Of a stretch of 44,156 nt of DNA, positions 15,136-24,589 are shown one piece after another (the stretch's first letter is position 1; the number at the start of each line of letters is the position of its first letter). The stretch is from assembly GCA_021836865.1 (NCBI GenBank), contig JAKBHH010000021.1, positions 1 to 44,156 on the forward strand. Direction: 5' to 3'. The position numbers and the translations under genes were made by a program. This DNA comes from Acidobacteriota bacterium (GTDB lineage: Bacteria; Acidobacteriota; Terriglobia; Terriglobales; Acidobacteriaceae). Under the pieces are notes generated by a model. It did no database searches and had not been told where the DNA came from. It saw nothing but the letters and a program-made list of their open reading frames with translations.

Positions 15136-15151
15136 TCAAACGGTTTATTAT
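15136..15151 (+). promoter_or_regulatory. Putative LacI-type operator overlapping the GH3 promoter
   Basis: TCAAACGGTTTA at 15136-15147 fits the LacI-family core AAnCGnTT. It shares nine of ten bases (TCAA-n-CGGTT) with the operator in front of the GH79 gene. It overlaps a TATTAT element at 15146-15151, nine bases before the ATG at 15161, so a bound repressor would block RNA polymerase. No good -35 is seen. Confidence 0.5.
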
Positions 15152-15160
15152 GGCCGCGTG

Positions 15161-17545
15161 ATGAAAATCTTCGCCACGTTCTCGCTTCGATGCGCGCTTC
15201 TTCTGCTTCCGGCGCTTTCGGCCTGTCTGCCGTCGTTCGCCCAGGAGCGCCCTGACCCCAATCCCCAGCTCACCTCGAAAGACGTGAACAAGCGCGTGGA
15301 ATCGCTGCTGACGCAGATGACGCTCGAAGAAAAGGTGGGGCAGCTGGTGCAATACTCGGCCGGCTTTGCTACGGGCCCGGCCGCTTCAAACCTGACATAC
15401 GATGACCTGGTCGCCAAGGGACAGCTGGGGTCCATGCTGAACGTAGTCGGCGCGGACAAGACGAACCACTACCAGCACATCGCGATGGAGAAATCGCGCC
15501 TTCACATCCCAATTATCTTTGGCCTTGACGTCATTCACGGGCATCACACCACATTTCCCATTCGACTGGCGATAGCCGCGAGCTGGGACACGCAGGCCGC
15601 CGAAACCGTGGCGCGCACCGGCGCCGTGGAGGCACGCGCAGACGGCATCCAGTGGGTTTTCTCGCCCATGGTGGACATTGCCCGCGATGCGCGTTGGGGC
15701 CGCATCGTCGAGTCCAACGGCGAAGACCCGTACCTGAGCTCCGCCATGGCCCGCGCCTGGGTCAACGGCTACCAACAGGGCGATATTTCCAAGCCGGACT
15801 CGGTGGCTGCCTGCGTGAAACATTTTGCGGCGTACGGTGCGGCGATTGCCGGGCGCGACTACAACGCCACCGACATGAGCGAGATCACTTTGCGCCAGGT
15901 CTACCTGGAACCCTATCGCGCGGCTGTAGAGGCGGGCGTGGCGACGGTGATGAGCTCGTTCAACTCCATCAACGGCATTCCCGCGACGGCCGATCCGTTT
16001 ACGTTAACTCAGATTCTGCGGCACGAGTGGGGCTTCGGTGGCTTTGTCGTCTCTGACTGGGGCGCGGTCGCCGAGTTGCTGAACCACGCAATTGGCGCGG
16101 ACGGCGCCACTGTGGCGCGCAAAGCGCTGGAGGCCGGCGTGGACATGGATATGGAGGGCAACCTTTACGGCACAACGCTAGTGGCGCAGGTACGCTCCGG
16201 CAAGATTTCTGAGAGCGTGGTGGACGAGGCAGTGCGGCGCATCCTGCGCGTCAAGTTTGCTCTGGGTCTCTTTAGCCACCCCTACACGCAGCCGGGTCCT
16301 GCGTACGTTGCCACTCCAGAACGCCGCGCAGTAGCGCGCAAGGTGGCCGACGAAACCATGGTCCTGCTGAAGAACGACCCGGTGGAGGGCATCGGCACAC
16401 TGCTGCCTCTCTCCGCGAAGGCGAAGAAGGTTGCATTGATTGGCCCCATGGCCGATGACGCGCAGGAGCTGCTGGGTGCGTGGTCGGCAGGGAATCCGCA
16501 GGACGTAATCACGCTGAAGCAGGCATTGCAGGAACGGCTCGGCGACCGGCTCTTGTATGCCGAAGGTTGCGGCCTGCTGACAGGCAAAGACGAAAATATC
16601 CTGAAGCAAATTATGCATGGAGGGACAGCCGCAGCAGCTGAAAACGAGAAACTGCCCGACGACGACAGGACGATTGCCGAGGCTGTTGACGCGGCCAAGC
16701 AGGCCGATGTTGCGATTCTTGCGCTGGGCGAACCGACGCAGTGGATGGAAGGCGAAGCTAGCAGCCGCGTACGCCTCGGCTTTACGGGTTCGCAGGAAAA
16801 ACTTCTCGAAGCCGTCGCGGCCACGGGCAAACCTGTGGTGCTGGTGGTGCTGGCCGGGCGGCCGCTTGAGATCTCGTGGGCAGCCGCACATGTGCCTGCA
16901 ATTCTTGAGGCGTGGAGCCCCGGCATCGAGGCGGGCCCCGGGGTGATGGATGTGCTCTTCGGCGATGTGAATCCTTCGGGCAAACTGCCTGCGAGCCTGC
17001 CCCGTGCCGTGGGCCAGGAGCCACTCTACTATGCGCAGATGCCTACGGGTCGCCCCGCGCACGGCGACCTGAGCCACATGCCGTACAACTCGGAAGAGAA
17101 ATTCCTGTCGCGCTATCTGGACGAGGAGAACTCGGCCTTGTTTCCGTTCGGATGGGGCTTGAGCTACACGCGCTTCCGCTACTCGACGCCGACGGTGAGC
17201 CGGGCCGAGGTTCCACTGCGCGAAGTGCTGGCCGGGCACAAGCCGGTGGTGACGGTGGGCGTGGACGTGACCAACACGGGCAGCGTGGCCGGGACTGAGG
17301 TGGTGCAGATGTATGTGCGAGACACCGTGGCCAGCGTGGAGCAACCCGTCCGCGAGTTGAAGGGCTTTGCGCGCGTGCAGCTGGCACCCGGCGAAACGAA
17401 GCACATCACCTTGCCGCTGGGCTTTGACCAGCTGAGCTTCTACAACGTCGAGGTGAAGCGCACAGTGGAACCGACTACGTACGACGTGTGGGTGGGCGGC
17501 AGTTCGCTGGCCTCAGAGGAGACAAGCTTCAAGGTGGTGGAATAA
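15161..17545 (+). CDS. bglX: Secreted GH3 beta-glucosidase, BglX type
   Basis: A glycoside hydrolase of family 3 that releases terminal glucose (or a similar sugar) from beta-linked oligosaccharides, probably in the periplasm. From the ATG at 15161 it has 794 residues with a signal peptide ending near AQE (residue about 28). The N-terminal TIM barrel carries KHF at 220-222 and the nucleophile Asp299 in GGFVVSDWG. The alpha/beta sandwich domain and a fibronectin III-like C-terminal domain (VTNTGSVAGTEVVQMYVRD) follow, the full BglX layout. A longer reading from 15080 would add 27 residues before the signal peptide and is unlikely. The operator upstream and the LacI/GH79 genes on the other strand point to one small sugar regulon. 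Confidence 0.95.
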   Translation: MKIFATFSLRCALLLLPALSACLPSFAQERPDPNPQLTSKDVNKRVESLLTQMTLEEKVGQLVQYSAGFATGPAASNLTYDDLVAKGQLGSMLNVVGADKTNHYQHIAMEKSRLHIPIIFGLDVIHGHHTTFPIRLAIAASWDTQAAETVARTGAVEARADGIQWVFSPMVDIARDARWGRIVESNGEDPYLSSAMARAWVNGYQQGDISKPDSVAACVKHFAAYGAAIAGRDYNATDMSEITLRQVYLEPYRAAVEAGVATVMSSFNSINGIPATADPFTLTQILRHEWGFGGFVVSDWGAVAELLNHAIGADGATVARKALEAGVDMDMEGNLYGTTLVAQVRSGKISESVVDEAVRRILRVKFALGLFSHPYTQPGPAYVATPERRAVARKVADETMVLLKNDPVEGIGTLLPLSAKAKKVALIGPMADDAQELLGAWSAGNPQDVITLKQALQERLGDRLLYAEGCGLLTGKDENILKQIMHGGTAAAAENEKLPDDDRTIAEAVDAAKQADVAILALGEPTQWMEGEASSRVRLGFTGSQEKLLEAVAATGKPVVLVVLAGRPLEISWAAAHVPAILEAWSPGIEAGPGVMDVLFGDVNPSGKLPASLPRAVGQEPLYYAQMPTGRPAHGDLSHMPYNSEEKFLSRYLDEENSALFPFGWGLSYTRFRYSTPTVSRAEVPLREVLAGHKPVVTVGVDVTNTGSVAGTEVVQMYVRDTVASVEQPVRELKGFARVQLAPGETKHITLPLGFDQLSFYNVEVKRTVEPTTYDVWVGGSSLASEETSFKVVE

Positions 17546-17554
17546 GGAAGAATC

Positions 17555-17575
17555 CGCCGCAAAGGTGACGCGGCG
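17555..17575. terminator. Small hairpin between convergent GH3 and lacI-type genes
   Basis: CGCCGC (17555-17560) pairs with GCGGCG (17570-17575) around nine bases in the 35-base convergent gap. No T tract follows, so termination is only a guess from position. Confidence 0.3.
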
Positions 17576-17580
17576 CGGGC

Positions 17581-18633
17581 CTAAATCGCTCGCGTGGATT
17601 CGCGAACAATCAGCTCCGGCTCGACGACGATATCCTCGGGTTGTGCGGCATCCCCGGCGATGCGCCGCAGCAGATGCGTGCCCGCGAGTTCGCCCATGGA
17701 ATGCAGCGGCTGGCGCAGCGTGGTGAGGCCGGGCAGATGATACGCCGCTGAAGGGATGTCATCAAAGCCCACGACGGAGATATCCGCAGGCACGCTGAGG
17801 CCGGCTTCGTGGAAGGCGCGCATGGCGCCGAGCGCCGTCAGATCATTGAAGGCGAGCAGTGCGGTGAAGGGAAGCCTTGTCTTCAGCAGGGCCTTTGCGC
17901 CCAGGTAACCTTCCTCCGGCGTGGCTGGAACCTGAAATGCGCTCGCCGATTGCAACTGGAGTACGAGCCGCGGATTGAGCTTGATTCCGCTCGCATGCAG
18001 GGCATCCGCAATGCCGCGCCATCGTTCCTCGCTTGCAGGGCGCCAGGCGTGGCCCTTGATGACCGCGAAGTTCCGATGGCCGAGACCGATCAGATGCTCA
18101 GCCGCCATGCGCGCGCCGCGGTAGTTGTTGATGAGGACGCGGGTCATGTCGCCCACCGCCGGATACCCCCCGATAGATACTGTGGGCCAGCCGAGCGGCT
18201 CTTCGATTGGAGTATTCAGCAGAATGAAACCCTCAACAGCGCGCTGCGCAAGGCGGCGCGGATACTCGCGCATCAGTTGCCTGTCGCCATGATGGATGGC
18301 GAGAAAGAAGGCGTAGTTCTTTTCAAACAGCGCCTGGTCGATTCCGCCGAGGACTGCGGTGGAGTAGCCTTCACCGATGGCCGGCAGCAGAATGGCCACG
18401 GTGAAACTCCGGTTCGACGCAAGGTACTTCGCATAGAGATTCGGCCGAAAATCGAGCTCGCGCGCAGCCCGCAGAATTCGCTCTCGGGTCTCCTCAGGAA
18501 TCGCGGCGGCTAGGGGTGCACTATTCAGGACCAGAGACACAGTGCTGGGATGCAGGCCAAGATGTTCAGCGAGCGCCTTCTGCGTGATGCGCGTGCGTGT
18601 CGTGCCGGCTTTCGCCTTCTGCCTGCTCCCCAT
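17581..18633 (-). CDS. LacI-family transcriptional regulator
   Basis: A 350-residue repressor of the LacI/GalR family. The N-terminal helix-turn-helix at about residues 16-40 contains TQKALAEHLGLHPSTVSLVLN-type helices, and the hinge is followed by a periplasmic-binding-protein-like sensor domain (for example SVVGFDDIPSAAYHLPGLTTLRQP near the end). It probably senses a sugar released by the neighbouring enzymes and lifts repression. I place the start at the ATG at 18633, with GAGGAG about 12 bases upstream; an in-frame GTG at 18678 is possible. The gap to the GH79 stop is about 50 bases or less, so the two are an operon and the regulator would control its own synthesis through the operator at 20332. 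Confidence 0.93.
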   Translation of the reverse strand: MGSRQKAKAGTTRTRITQKALAEHLGLHPSTVSLVLNSAPLAAAIPEETRERILRAARELDFRPNLYAKYLASNRSFTVAILLPAIGEGYSTAVLGGIDQALFEKNYAFFLAIHHGDRQLMREYPRRLAQRAVEGFILLNTPIEEPLGWPTVSIGGYPAVGDMTRVLINNYRGARMAAEHLIGLGHRNFAVIKGHAWRPASEERWRGIADALHASGIKLNPRLVLQLQSASAFQVPATPEEGYLGAKALLKTRLPFTALLAFNDLTALGAMRAFHEAGLSVPADISVVGFDDIPSAAYHLPGLTTLRQPLHSMGELAGTHLLRRIAGDAAQPEDIVVEPELIVRESTRAI

Positions 18634-18684
18634 GATGCAAAGCATCTCCTCGTTGCCCGCAGTCCTGCGTCGATTCACCCGCGA

Positions 18685-20286
18685 TTACCGGCAGCTCTTA
18701 TTGCCCGCGCCGGGAATGGCCAGGAAGGTAATGCTTGCAGGTGGCAATGCGATCGAGCCGGCAGGTGCAGCCGCACCCTGCAATGCGGGCAGGTCGCCGG
18801 TGGGGGTCAGCGTCAGATTGCTGCCGTTGAGCGCGACGGAGCCGCCCAGTAGATCAGCCGCAGTGAGCCTGTATCGCATGGAGGCCATCGGCAAAGAGAT
18901 CGCACTCGTTGCCGAGCGATCTGCGTTGAGCGCCAGCAGAGCCACTCCGCCGGGTTGGTTCCGCAGGCAGTGCGCGTAGACATAGAGATTGGGGGCCTGC
19001 GACGGTCCAGCGTCCAGTACTGTGGCGCCCATCAGCCTGCGCCACAGGACCGCGGACCAGTAGTTTGGCCGAGGCTGCAGCGTGGCTTCATCCAGCAGGC
19101 CATAATCGCTGGCGTCGAGCGTGTTGTGCATGACGACCTGTACGCCGCGCGTAGCCAGAACTCCCAGCTGATTGAGATAGCGGAAGCTGTCAATAAAGCT
19201 GGCGGCCCATGGGTTGCCGCCACATGCGGTTTCCGCGGTCTCGGTCAGCCACATCGGCATGCCCGGTTCAAAGCGGTCGCGCAGGGCCGCATAAAACGCC
19301 TGTTCCTTGGCCGTGCCCATGAGCCATTCCCTGGACAGCGCCTCCGCCGGCGAAGTCTTTGCGGCTCCGCCCATCGCCGCGCAGCGCTGCGAGACCCCGC
19401 CGTAGAAGTGATACGCAAAGACATCGAGTCCCGGCCCCTCGGCCTTGAGCATGTCCGCCGTGTGAATCATCTTCATGGCAGCGGGTTGCTGGCCGAGCGA
19501 ACCGCCTTCGCCCACAGAGTCCGGGCCGAGGATCCTGGTTTGCGGTACAGTCTTCTTGATGAAGGCGGCAAAGATTTTGAAGTCGCGTCCGTACTGCTCG
19601 GCGTCGTAGCCCTTGGGCGCGCCGCCCATCGAGGCAAACGTCGGCTCGTTGAAGAATTCCACCCCTGCAATCTGTCCACCCGCGCGTTTGGTAAAGGCAA
19701 GCACCTTCTCCGCTTCCGCGGGCGTCCAGACCCCATCCGCATTGCGCACGCCGGGACTGATCGCAAACGAGGTAACAATCCGGTCATTGACGGCGCGCGA
19801 GAAATCAATCACGCCGCGCCATTCCTTGCTCGTCAGCACGTCGCCAAAACCCGCGGGCGGCGTGGAAGGCGCGGGGCCGTCGGAGTCATCGAAGTATGTG
19901 GAGTTGGCCCAGGTGCCACTGACGCGCACGTAGGCCGGACTGAGCGCAGCCGCAAGCTTGCGCAACTGCGGATTGCCCAGATCGATCGGCGCGCGGTAGC
20001 GATAGAGAGAGGGATTCATTCCGGCCGGTGTGCCCGCGGGCTTGATGTCAGCGACGGCGGCGGGTCCGTTGGCGGCCGGCTTGTACGGCGCCCAGAATCG
20101 ACCGCCGGTTACCTCCACCATTTCGATGTTGTAGGACTGGTAGCGATCACTCACTGAGCCGATGCGCGGCAGATGCGCCGGGGAGATGGCGATGGGGCCC
20201 GCGGACTGCCCGGCCGAGAGAGTTTCCATGGCGACAATGAAAAAAGCCGCAAGGGCTATCCTGTGCATCAGACTGTGTTGCATCAT
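18685..20286 (-). CDS. Secreted GH79 heparanase/beta-glucuronidase-like hydrolase
   Basis: A 533-residue exported protein that best fits glycoside hydrolase family 79 (heparanase and beta-glucuronidase). The signal peptide covers about residues 1-27. The LAAALSPAYVRVSGTWANS stretch (about 112-130) resembles heparanase RLSGT regions. VEFFNEPT places the likely acid/base at Glu214, and MWLTETAE offers Glu349 as the probable nucleophile. The last 80 residues form a beta-rich domain as in heparanase. The likely target is a uronic-acid-containing glycan, but substrate cannot be read from sequence. The ATG at 20286 is supported by AGGTAGGGACAGG just upstream. The gene is first in an operon with the LacI-family regulator. 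Confidence 0.82.
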   Translation of the reverse strand: MMQHSLMHRIALAAFFIVAMETLSAGQSAGPIAISPAHLPRIGSVSDRYQSYNIEMVEVTGGRFWAPYKPAANGPAAVADIKPAGTPAGMNPSLYRYRAPIDLGNPQLRKLAAALSPAYVRVSGTWANSTYFDDSDGPAPSTPPAGFGDVLTSKEWRGVIDFSRAVNDRIVTSFAISPGVRNADGVWTPAEAEKVLAFTKRAGGQIAGVEFFNEPTFASMGGAPKGYDAEQYGRDFKIFAAFIKKTVPQTRILGPDSVGEGGSLGQQPAAMKMIHTADMLKAEGPGLDVFAYHFYGGVSQRCAAMGGAAKTSPAEALSREWLMGTAKEQAFYAALRDRFEPGMPMWLTETAETACGGNPWAASFIDSFRYLNQLGVLATRGVQVVMHNTLDASDYGLLDEATLQPRPNYWSAVLWRRLMGATVLDAGPSQAPNLYVYAHCLRNQPGGVALLALNADRSATSAISLPMASMRYRLTAADLLGGSVALNGSNLTLTPTGDLPALQGAAAPAGSIALPPASITFLAIPGAGNKSCR

Positions 20287-20331
20287 CCTGTCCCTACCTG
20301 ACACGTTGCGCGTCTATCTCAGATTGATGCT

Positions 20332-20349
20332 TATTCAAGCGGTTGAATA
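20332..20349 (-). promoter_or_regulatory. LacI-type operator of the GH79-lacI operon
   Basis: TATTCAAGCGGTTGAATA is a dyad with perfect 7-base arms around GCGG and the AAnCGnTT centre typical of LacI/GalR/PurR operators. It lies 46 bases upstream of the GH79 ATG. On the minus strand a TTGACA at 20385-20390 and a weak -10 (AAAGAT, 20361-20366, 18-base spacer) would put the start of transcription near 20354. The dyad would then cover about +5 to +22, a classic place for repression. Confidence 0.7.
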
Positions 20350-20685
20350 GGCACTCTCCTATCTTTCCGCCCGTTTGGCTCGATTGTCAAGAGGATTCTT
20401 ATCATTCGCTGCATTTGCCAGGGCCAGGTGCCGGCGTCTTCCCGGCGTGGAGGCAGCGCAGCAGCCGTTGCCCTGCGACCTGAGAGCCTCAAACCGCCCT
20501 CAGCCAATGAGATAATAGACAGGATGGGCCGGAGGTCCGCGCGGCCCAATGGATACAGATTCACTTGGCATGTTGCGCCTGGCCCGCTGAATCGGCCTAC
20601 CCCGGGCCGAGCCGCGGGGAACGATTTCGAGCGCCGGCCCAGCGCCCGCACAAGAACGGCGATCCCCCTGGATAACGAGCCATAC
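20350..20685 (+). other. Leader region upstream of metH
   Basis: These 336 bases hold no convincing gene, although the metH frame stays open back to 20428. A GATAAT-like -10 sits near 20511. I looked for the conserved boxes of cobalamin, SAM and SAH riboswitches and did not find them. The leader is long enough to hold an RNA element that I cannot name. Confidence 0.4.
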
Positions 20686-23600
20686 ATGAGCAAAGCAAGC
20701 GACAGTCCTCTTGGCAAGATTCTTGAAGGCCGCATCGCCATTCTCGATGGCGCAATGGGCACGACCATCCGCACCTACGGCATGACGGAAGCAGACATGC
20801 GTGGTGCACGCTTCAAGGACACGCAGAAAGACCTGCTGAACAACGGGGATCTGTTCACGCTGACCCAGCCCACGATGATCGGCGACATCCATCGCCGCTT
20901 TCTTGAGGCGGGTGCGGACATCATCGAGACGAACACCTTCGGGGCGACCAGCATTGCCCAGAGCGAGTTCTTTGTGGACGATCCTCGTGAGCATGGGGGC
21001 CGCAAGGATCCCGCGTTCTATCAGAAGATTGTCGACGATTCGTTTCTCAACAATCTTGCCTGGGAGATCAATGAAAGCTCCGCGCGACAGTGCCGAGAGT
21101 GGGCCGACCGCGTAGCGAATGCCACCGGGCGGCAGCGGTTTGTGGCCGGTTCCATTGGGCCGCTCACAGTCTCGCTCTCAAACTCGCCGGACGCCGATGA
21201 TCCGGGCTTTCGCGTGGTGACGTTCGACCAGGTAAGAACCGCTTACAAGCACCAGGTGCGCGCGCTCATCGCGGGTGGTTCCGACCTGCTTCTCGTTGAA
21301 ACGATTTTCGATTCGCTGAATGCAAAAGCCGCGCTGGTTGCCATACGCGAGGTGTTTGACGAGGATGGCCTGACCGCGAACAAACGGGAGCTCCCGCTCA
21401 TGATTTCGGCAGCGGTGGGACGCGGCGGTGAGACGATGATCTCCGCGCAGACGGTGGAGGCCTTCTGGAATGCGGTCGAACACGCGAAGCCGTTTGCCGT
21501 GGGGCTGAACTGCTCTCTTGGTCCGGACTTGATGTACCCATTTCTGGAGGAGCTGGCACAGAAGTCGAGGGCAGCCATCTCGTGCTATCCCAATGCGGGC
21601 TTGCCCAATCCGCTTTCGCCCACCGGATTTGACCTGGGTCCTGAAGACATGGCGCGCCACCTCAGCGAGTTCGCGCGCGGTGGATTGATCAATATTGCCG
21701 GCGGCTGTTGCGGCAATACGCCGGAGCATATAGCGGCCATTGCAAAGGCGCTTGAGGGTAAGCCCTCGCGCGAGCGCCACGCTACGTCGATTGGCGCGCC
21801 GCAGCCTGCATTGGCAGAGCGTACGGAAGAGCCGGTTCAGCCGGATTTCAGGCCTCTGCGTCTTTCTGGCTCGCAGCCCTTCACGCAGCAGCGAGGCGTC
21901 TACATCATGATTGGCGAGAGAACCAACGTAGCGGGCTCGCCGAAATTTGCCAGGCTCGTGAAGGACGGCAAATACGAAGAGGCCGTAAGTATCGCGCGGC
22001 AGCAGGTGGAGAACGGCGCCAACGTCATCGACATTTGCATGGACGAAGGCATGATCGACGGCGTGGCGGCGATGACCCGCTTTCTGCAACTGCTCGGCAG
22101 CGAGCCCGAGGTGGCCAAAGTGCCCTTCATGGTGGACTCGTCGAAATGGGAAGTGATCGAGGCCGGGCTGAAGTGCCTGCAGGGCAAGGGCATCGTCAAC
22201 TCCATCTCGCTCAAGGAAGGCGAGGAAAAGTTTCGCCAGAACGCCGCCACGGTCCTCAAGTATGGTGCGGCTGTGGTGGTGATGGCGTTTGACGAGCAGG
22301 GGCAGGCCGCGACCTACGAAGACAGAATTCGCATCTGCAAGCGAGCCTATCGCATTCTCGTCAACGAAGTCGGATTTCAACCGGAAGACATCATCTTCGA
22401 TCCGAACATCCTGACCGTGGCCACCGGAATGGAGGAGCACAACAACTATGCGGTGGACTTCATCCGCGCCACCAGGTGGATCAAAGCCAATCTGCCACAT
22501 GCCAAGGTGAGCGGCGGCGTCTCCAACATCTCCTTCAGCTTCCGCGGCAATAACAAGGTTCGTGAAGCCATGCACTCCGCATTTCTTTATCACGCGATTG
22601 CAGCCGGCATGGACATGGGCATTGTGAACGCCGGCATGCTGGAGGTGTACGAGGAGATTGATCCGGAGCTGAAGACGCTGGTTGAAGATGTGCTCCTCAA
22701 TCGCCGCGCCGACGCGACGGAGCGCCTGACCGAGTTTGGCGAAGCGCTCAAGGGGAAGGATGCAGGCGGCGCAGCGGCGGAAAAGAAAGCCGAAGAGTGG
22801 CGCAACGGCACTGTCGAGGAACGGCTTTCTCATGCACTGGTCAAAGGGATTGACGCCTACATCGATGCGGACACCGAGGAGGCGCGCGCCAAGCTGGGCC
22901 GTCCACTGGCGGTGATTGAAGGCCCGCTGATGGATGGCATGGGTGTGGTCGGCGATCTGTTCGGCGCGGGCAAGATGTTTCTGCCGCAGGTGGTCAAATC
23001 AGCCCGTGTGATGAAAAAAGCCGTGGCGTATCTTACGCCGTTCATGGAGGCGGAGAAAGCAGCGATGGCTGCGGCCGGCCAGGCGGTCAGGACGCAGGGA
23101 AAAATCATCCTCGCCACCGTGAAGGGCGATGTGCATGACATTGGCAAAAACATCGTTGGCGTCGTGCTTGCCTGCAACAACTACGACGTGATCGATATGG
23201 GTGTGATGGTCCCGGCGGAGAAGATTCTGGAGCGCGCCCGGCTGGAGAATGCGGACATCATCGGCCTCAGTGGGCTCATCACGCCCTCGCTGGACGAGAT
23301 GGTGCATGTGGCGCGCGAGATGGAGCGGACGGGCCTCAGGATTCCACTGCTCATTGGCGGCGCGACCACAAGCCGCGCGCACACCGCCATCAAAATCGCG
23401 CACCACTATCGCGAGCCGGTGGTGCATGTGCTGGACGCGAGCCGCGCTGTGCCTGTGACAACCAGTCTGCTGAGCGAAGACGGCAAAGCGCAGTTTGTTA
23501 CACAACTGCGCACGGAGTATGAAGCCCTGCGCAAGGCCCATGCCGCGCCGCGGCTGCCGGTCGTCTCACTGGCAACTGCGCGCGCGCGGCGCACGCCCAT

Positions 23601-24543
23601 CGCCTGGCGTGCGGAAGATATCGCGGCGCCGTCGTTCACGGGCGTTCGCGTGCTCGACGACTTTCCGCTTGCCACGCTGCGCGAATTCATTGACTGGACG
23701 CCGTTCTTCCATACCTGGGAGATGAAGGGCGTATATCCGCGCATCCTCGACGATCCTGAAAAAGGCGCGCAGGCGCGGCTGATCTTTCAGGAAGGCAATG
23801 CGCTGCTCAATCGCATCATCGACGAGAAATTGATTCATGCGCGCGGCGTGTACGGCTTCTTTCCCGCCAATGCCGTCGGCGACGACATCGAACTCTACAC
23901 GGATGACACGCGCACAAAGGTGCTGGAGACCTTCCGCTTTCTGCGGCAGCAGGCTAACAGGGAAGGCGACGAGCCATGCCGTTCTCTAGCGGATTTCATC
24001 GCTCCCAGGGAAACGGGCCTTCGCGACTATGTCGGTGCCTTCGCGGTGACCACCGGTATTGGCCTGAGAGAACTCTGTGACCGCTTCCGCGCGGCACATG
24101 ACGACTACAATGCGATTATGGCCGAGGCTATTGCCGACCGTCTGGCAGAGGCCTTTGCGGAGTGTCTGCACAAGCAGGCGCGGGATGCGTGGGGCTACGG
24201 ACAGCAGGAAAACCTGAGCCCGGGCGAGCTGATTCATGAGAAGTATCGCGGCATACGGCCTGCGCCCGGCTATCCCGCCTGCCCGGACCACACTGAAAAG
24301 GGCACGCTGTGGCGGCTGCTCGATGTGGAGAAGAACACGGGTATCCAGATCACCGAATCCTTTGCCATGTGGCCGGGGTCGAGCGTGAGCGGCCTCTACT
24401 TTGCGCATCCTGAGTCGCGCTACTTCAGCGTCGGCAAGATTGATCGCGACCAGGTTGAGGACTATCACAAGCGCAAGCAGATGAGCATGACTGAAGTGGA
24501 GCGCTGGCTGGGCCCAAACCTGAACTACAACCCTGGGGAGTGA
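20686..24543 (+). CDS. metH: Cobalamin-dependent methionine synthase MetH
   Basis: MetH transfers a methyl group from 5-methyltetrahydrofolate to homocysteine through cobalamin. At 1285 residues it is complete. The homocysteine-binding barrel has its zinc cysteines in NCSLG and [10 protein letters not shown]. The pterin domain starts near [13 protein letters not shown]. The four-helix cap follows, then the cobalamin domain with DVHDIGKNI (the axial His is residue 817). The C-terminal activation domain that binds S-adenosylmethionine ends in NLNYNPGE. The ATG at 20686 begins [11 protein letters not shown]; the 86 in-frame residues upstream are Arg/Pro-rich and unlike the family. The activation domain implies a flavodoxin-type reductant elsewhere. 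The GH16 gene follows after 46 bases. Confidence 0.97.
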   Translation: MSKASDSPLGKILEGRIAILDGAMGTTIRTYGMTEADMRGARFKDTQKDLLNNGDLFTLTQPTMIGDIHRRFLEAGADIIETNTFGATSIAQSEFFVDDPREHGGRKDPAFYQKIVDDSFLNNLAWEINESSARQCREWADRVANATGRQRFVAGSIGPLTVSLSNSPDADDPGFRVVTFDQVRTAYKHQVRALIAGGSDLLLVETIFDSLNAKAALVAIREVFDEDGLTANKRELPLMISAAVGRGGETMISAQTVEAFWNAVEHAKPFAVGLNCSLGPDLMYPFLEELAQKSRAAISCYPNAGLPNPLSPTGFDLGPEDMARHLSEFARGGLINIAGGCCGNTPEHIAAIAKALEGKPSRERHATSIGAPQPALAERTEEPVQPDFRPLRLSGSQPFTQQRGVYIMIGERTNVAGSPKFARLVKDGKYEEAVSIARQQVENGANVIDICMDEGMIDGVAAMTRFLQLLGSEPEVAKVPFMVDSSKWEVIEAGLKCLQGKGIVNSISLKEGEEKFRQNAATVLKYGAAVVVMAFDEQGQAATYEDRIRICKRAYRILVNEVGFQPEDIIFDPNILTVATGMEEHNNYAVDFIRATRWIKANLPHAKVSGGVSNISFSFRGNNKVREAMHSAFLYHAIAAGMDMGIVNAGMLEVYEEIDPELKTLVEDVLLNRRADATERLTEFGEALKGKDAGGAAAEKKAEEWRNGTVEERLSHALVKGIDAYIDADTEEARAKLGRPLAVIEGPLMDGMGVVGDLFGAGKMFLPQVVKSARVMKKAVAYLTPFMEAEKAAMAAAGQAVRTQGKIILATVKGDVHDIGKNIVGVVLACNNYDVIDMGVMVPAEKILERARLENADIIGLSGLITPSLDEMVHVAREMERTGLRIPLLIGGATTSRAHTAIKIAHHYREPVVHVLDASRAVPVTTSLLSEDGKAQFVTQLRTEYEALRKAHAAPRLPVVSLATARARRTPIAWRAEDIAAPSFTGVRVLDDFPLATLREFIDWTPFFHTWEMKGVYPRILDDPEKGAQARLIFQEGNALLNRIIDEKLIHARGVYGFFPANAVGDDIELYTDDTRTKVLETFRFLRQQANREGDEPCRSLADFIAPRETGLRDYVGAFAVTTGIGLRELCDRFRAAHDDYNAIMAEAIADRLAEAFAECLHKQARDAWGYGQQENLSPGELIHEKYRGIRPAPGYPACPDHTEKGTLWRLLDVEKNTGIQITESFAMWPGSSVSGLYFAHPESRYFSVGKIDRDQVEDYHKRKQMSMTEVERWLGPNLNYNPGE

Positions 24544-24589
24544 CACACGGTCAAAGGCGCAGCAGAACCGAACACGGAGGACGAGCACT

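Noticed and set aside
16178..17404. Open frame of 408 codons opposite the GH3 gene
   Set aside because: The GH3 catalytic and C-terminal motifs lie on the other strand; nothing supports this frame.
20428..20685. In-frame extension of 86 codons before metH
   Set aside because: The residues are Arg/Pro-rich and unlike MetH, which normally starts close to the homocysteine domain; ATG at 20686 fits.
20400..20685. Possible cobalamin, SAM or SAH riboswitch before metH
   Set aside because: Stretches such as GGAGGCAGCGC near 20450 looked suggestive, but the conserved boxes of these classes are not present in the right order.
21298..21311. Further AAnCGnTT matches (also near 26452)
   Set aside because: They lie inside metH and purK and lack the longer dyad; six fixed bases occur by chance several times in a window of this size.
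21178..22833. Open frame of 551 codons opposite metH
   Set aside because: Antisense shadow of metH without ribosome-binding site or recognisable domain.
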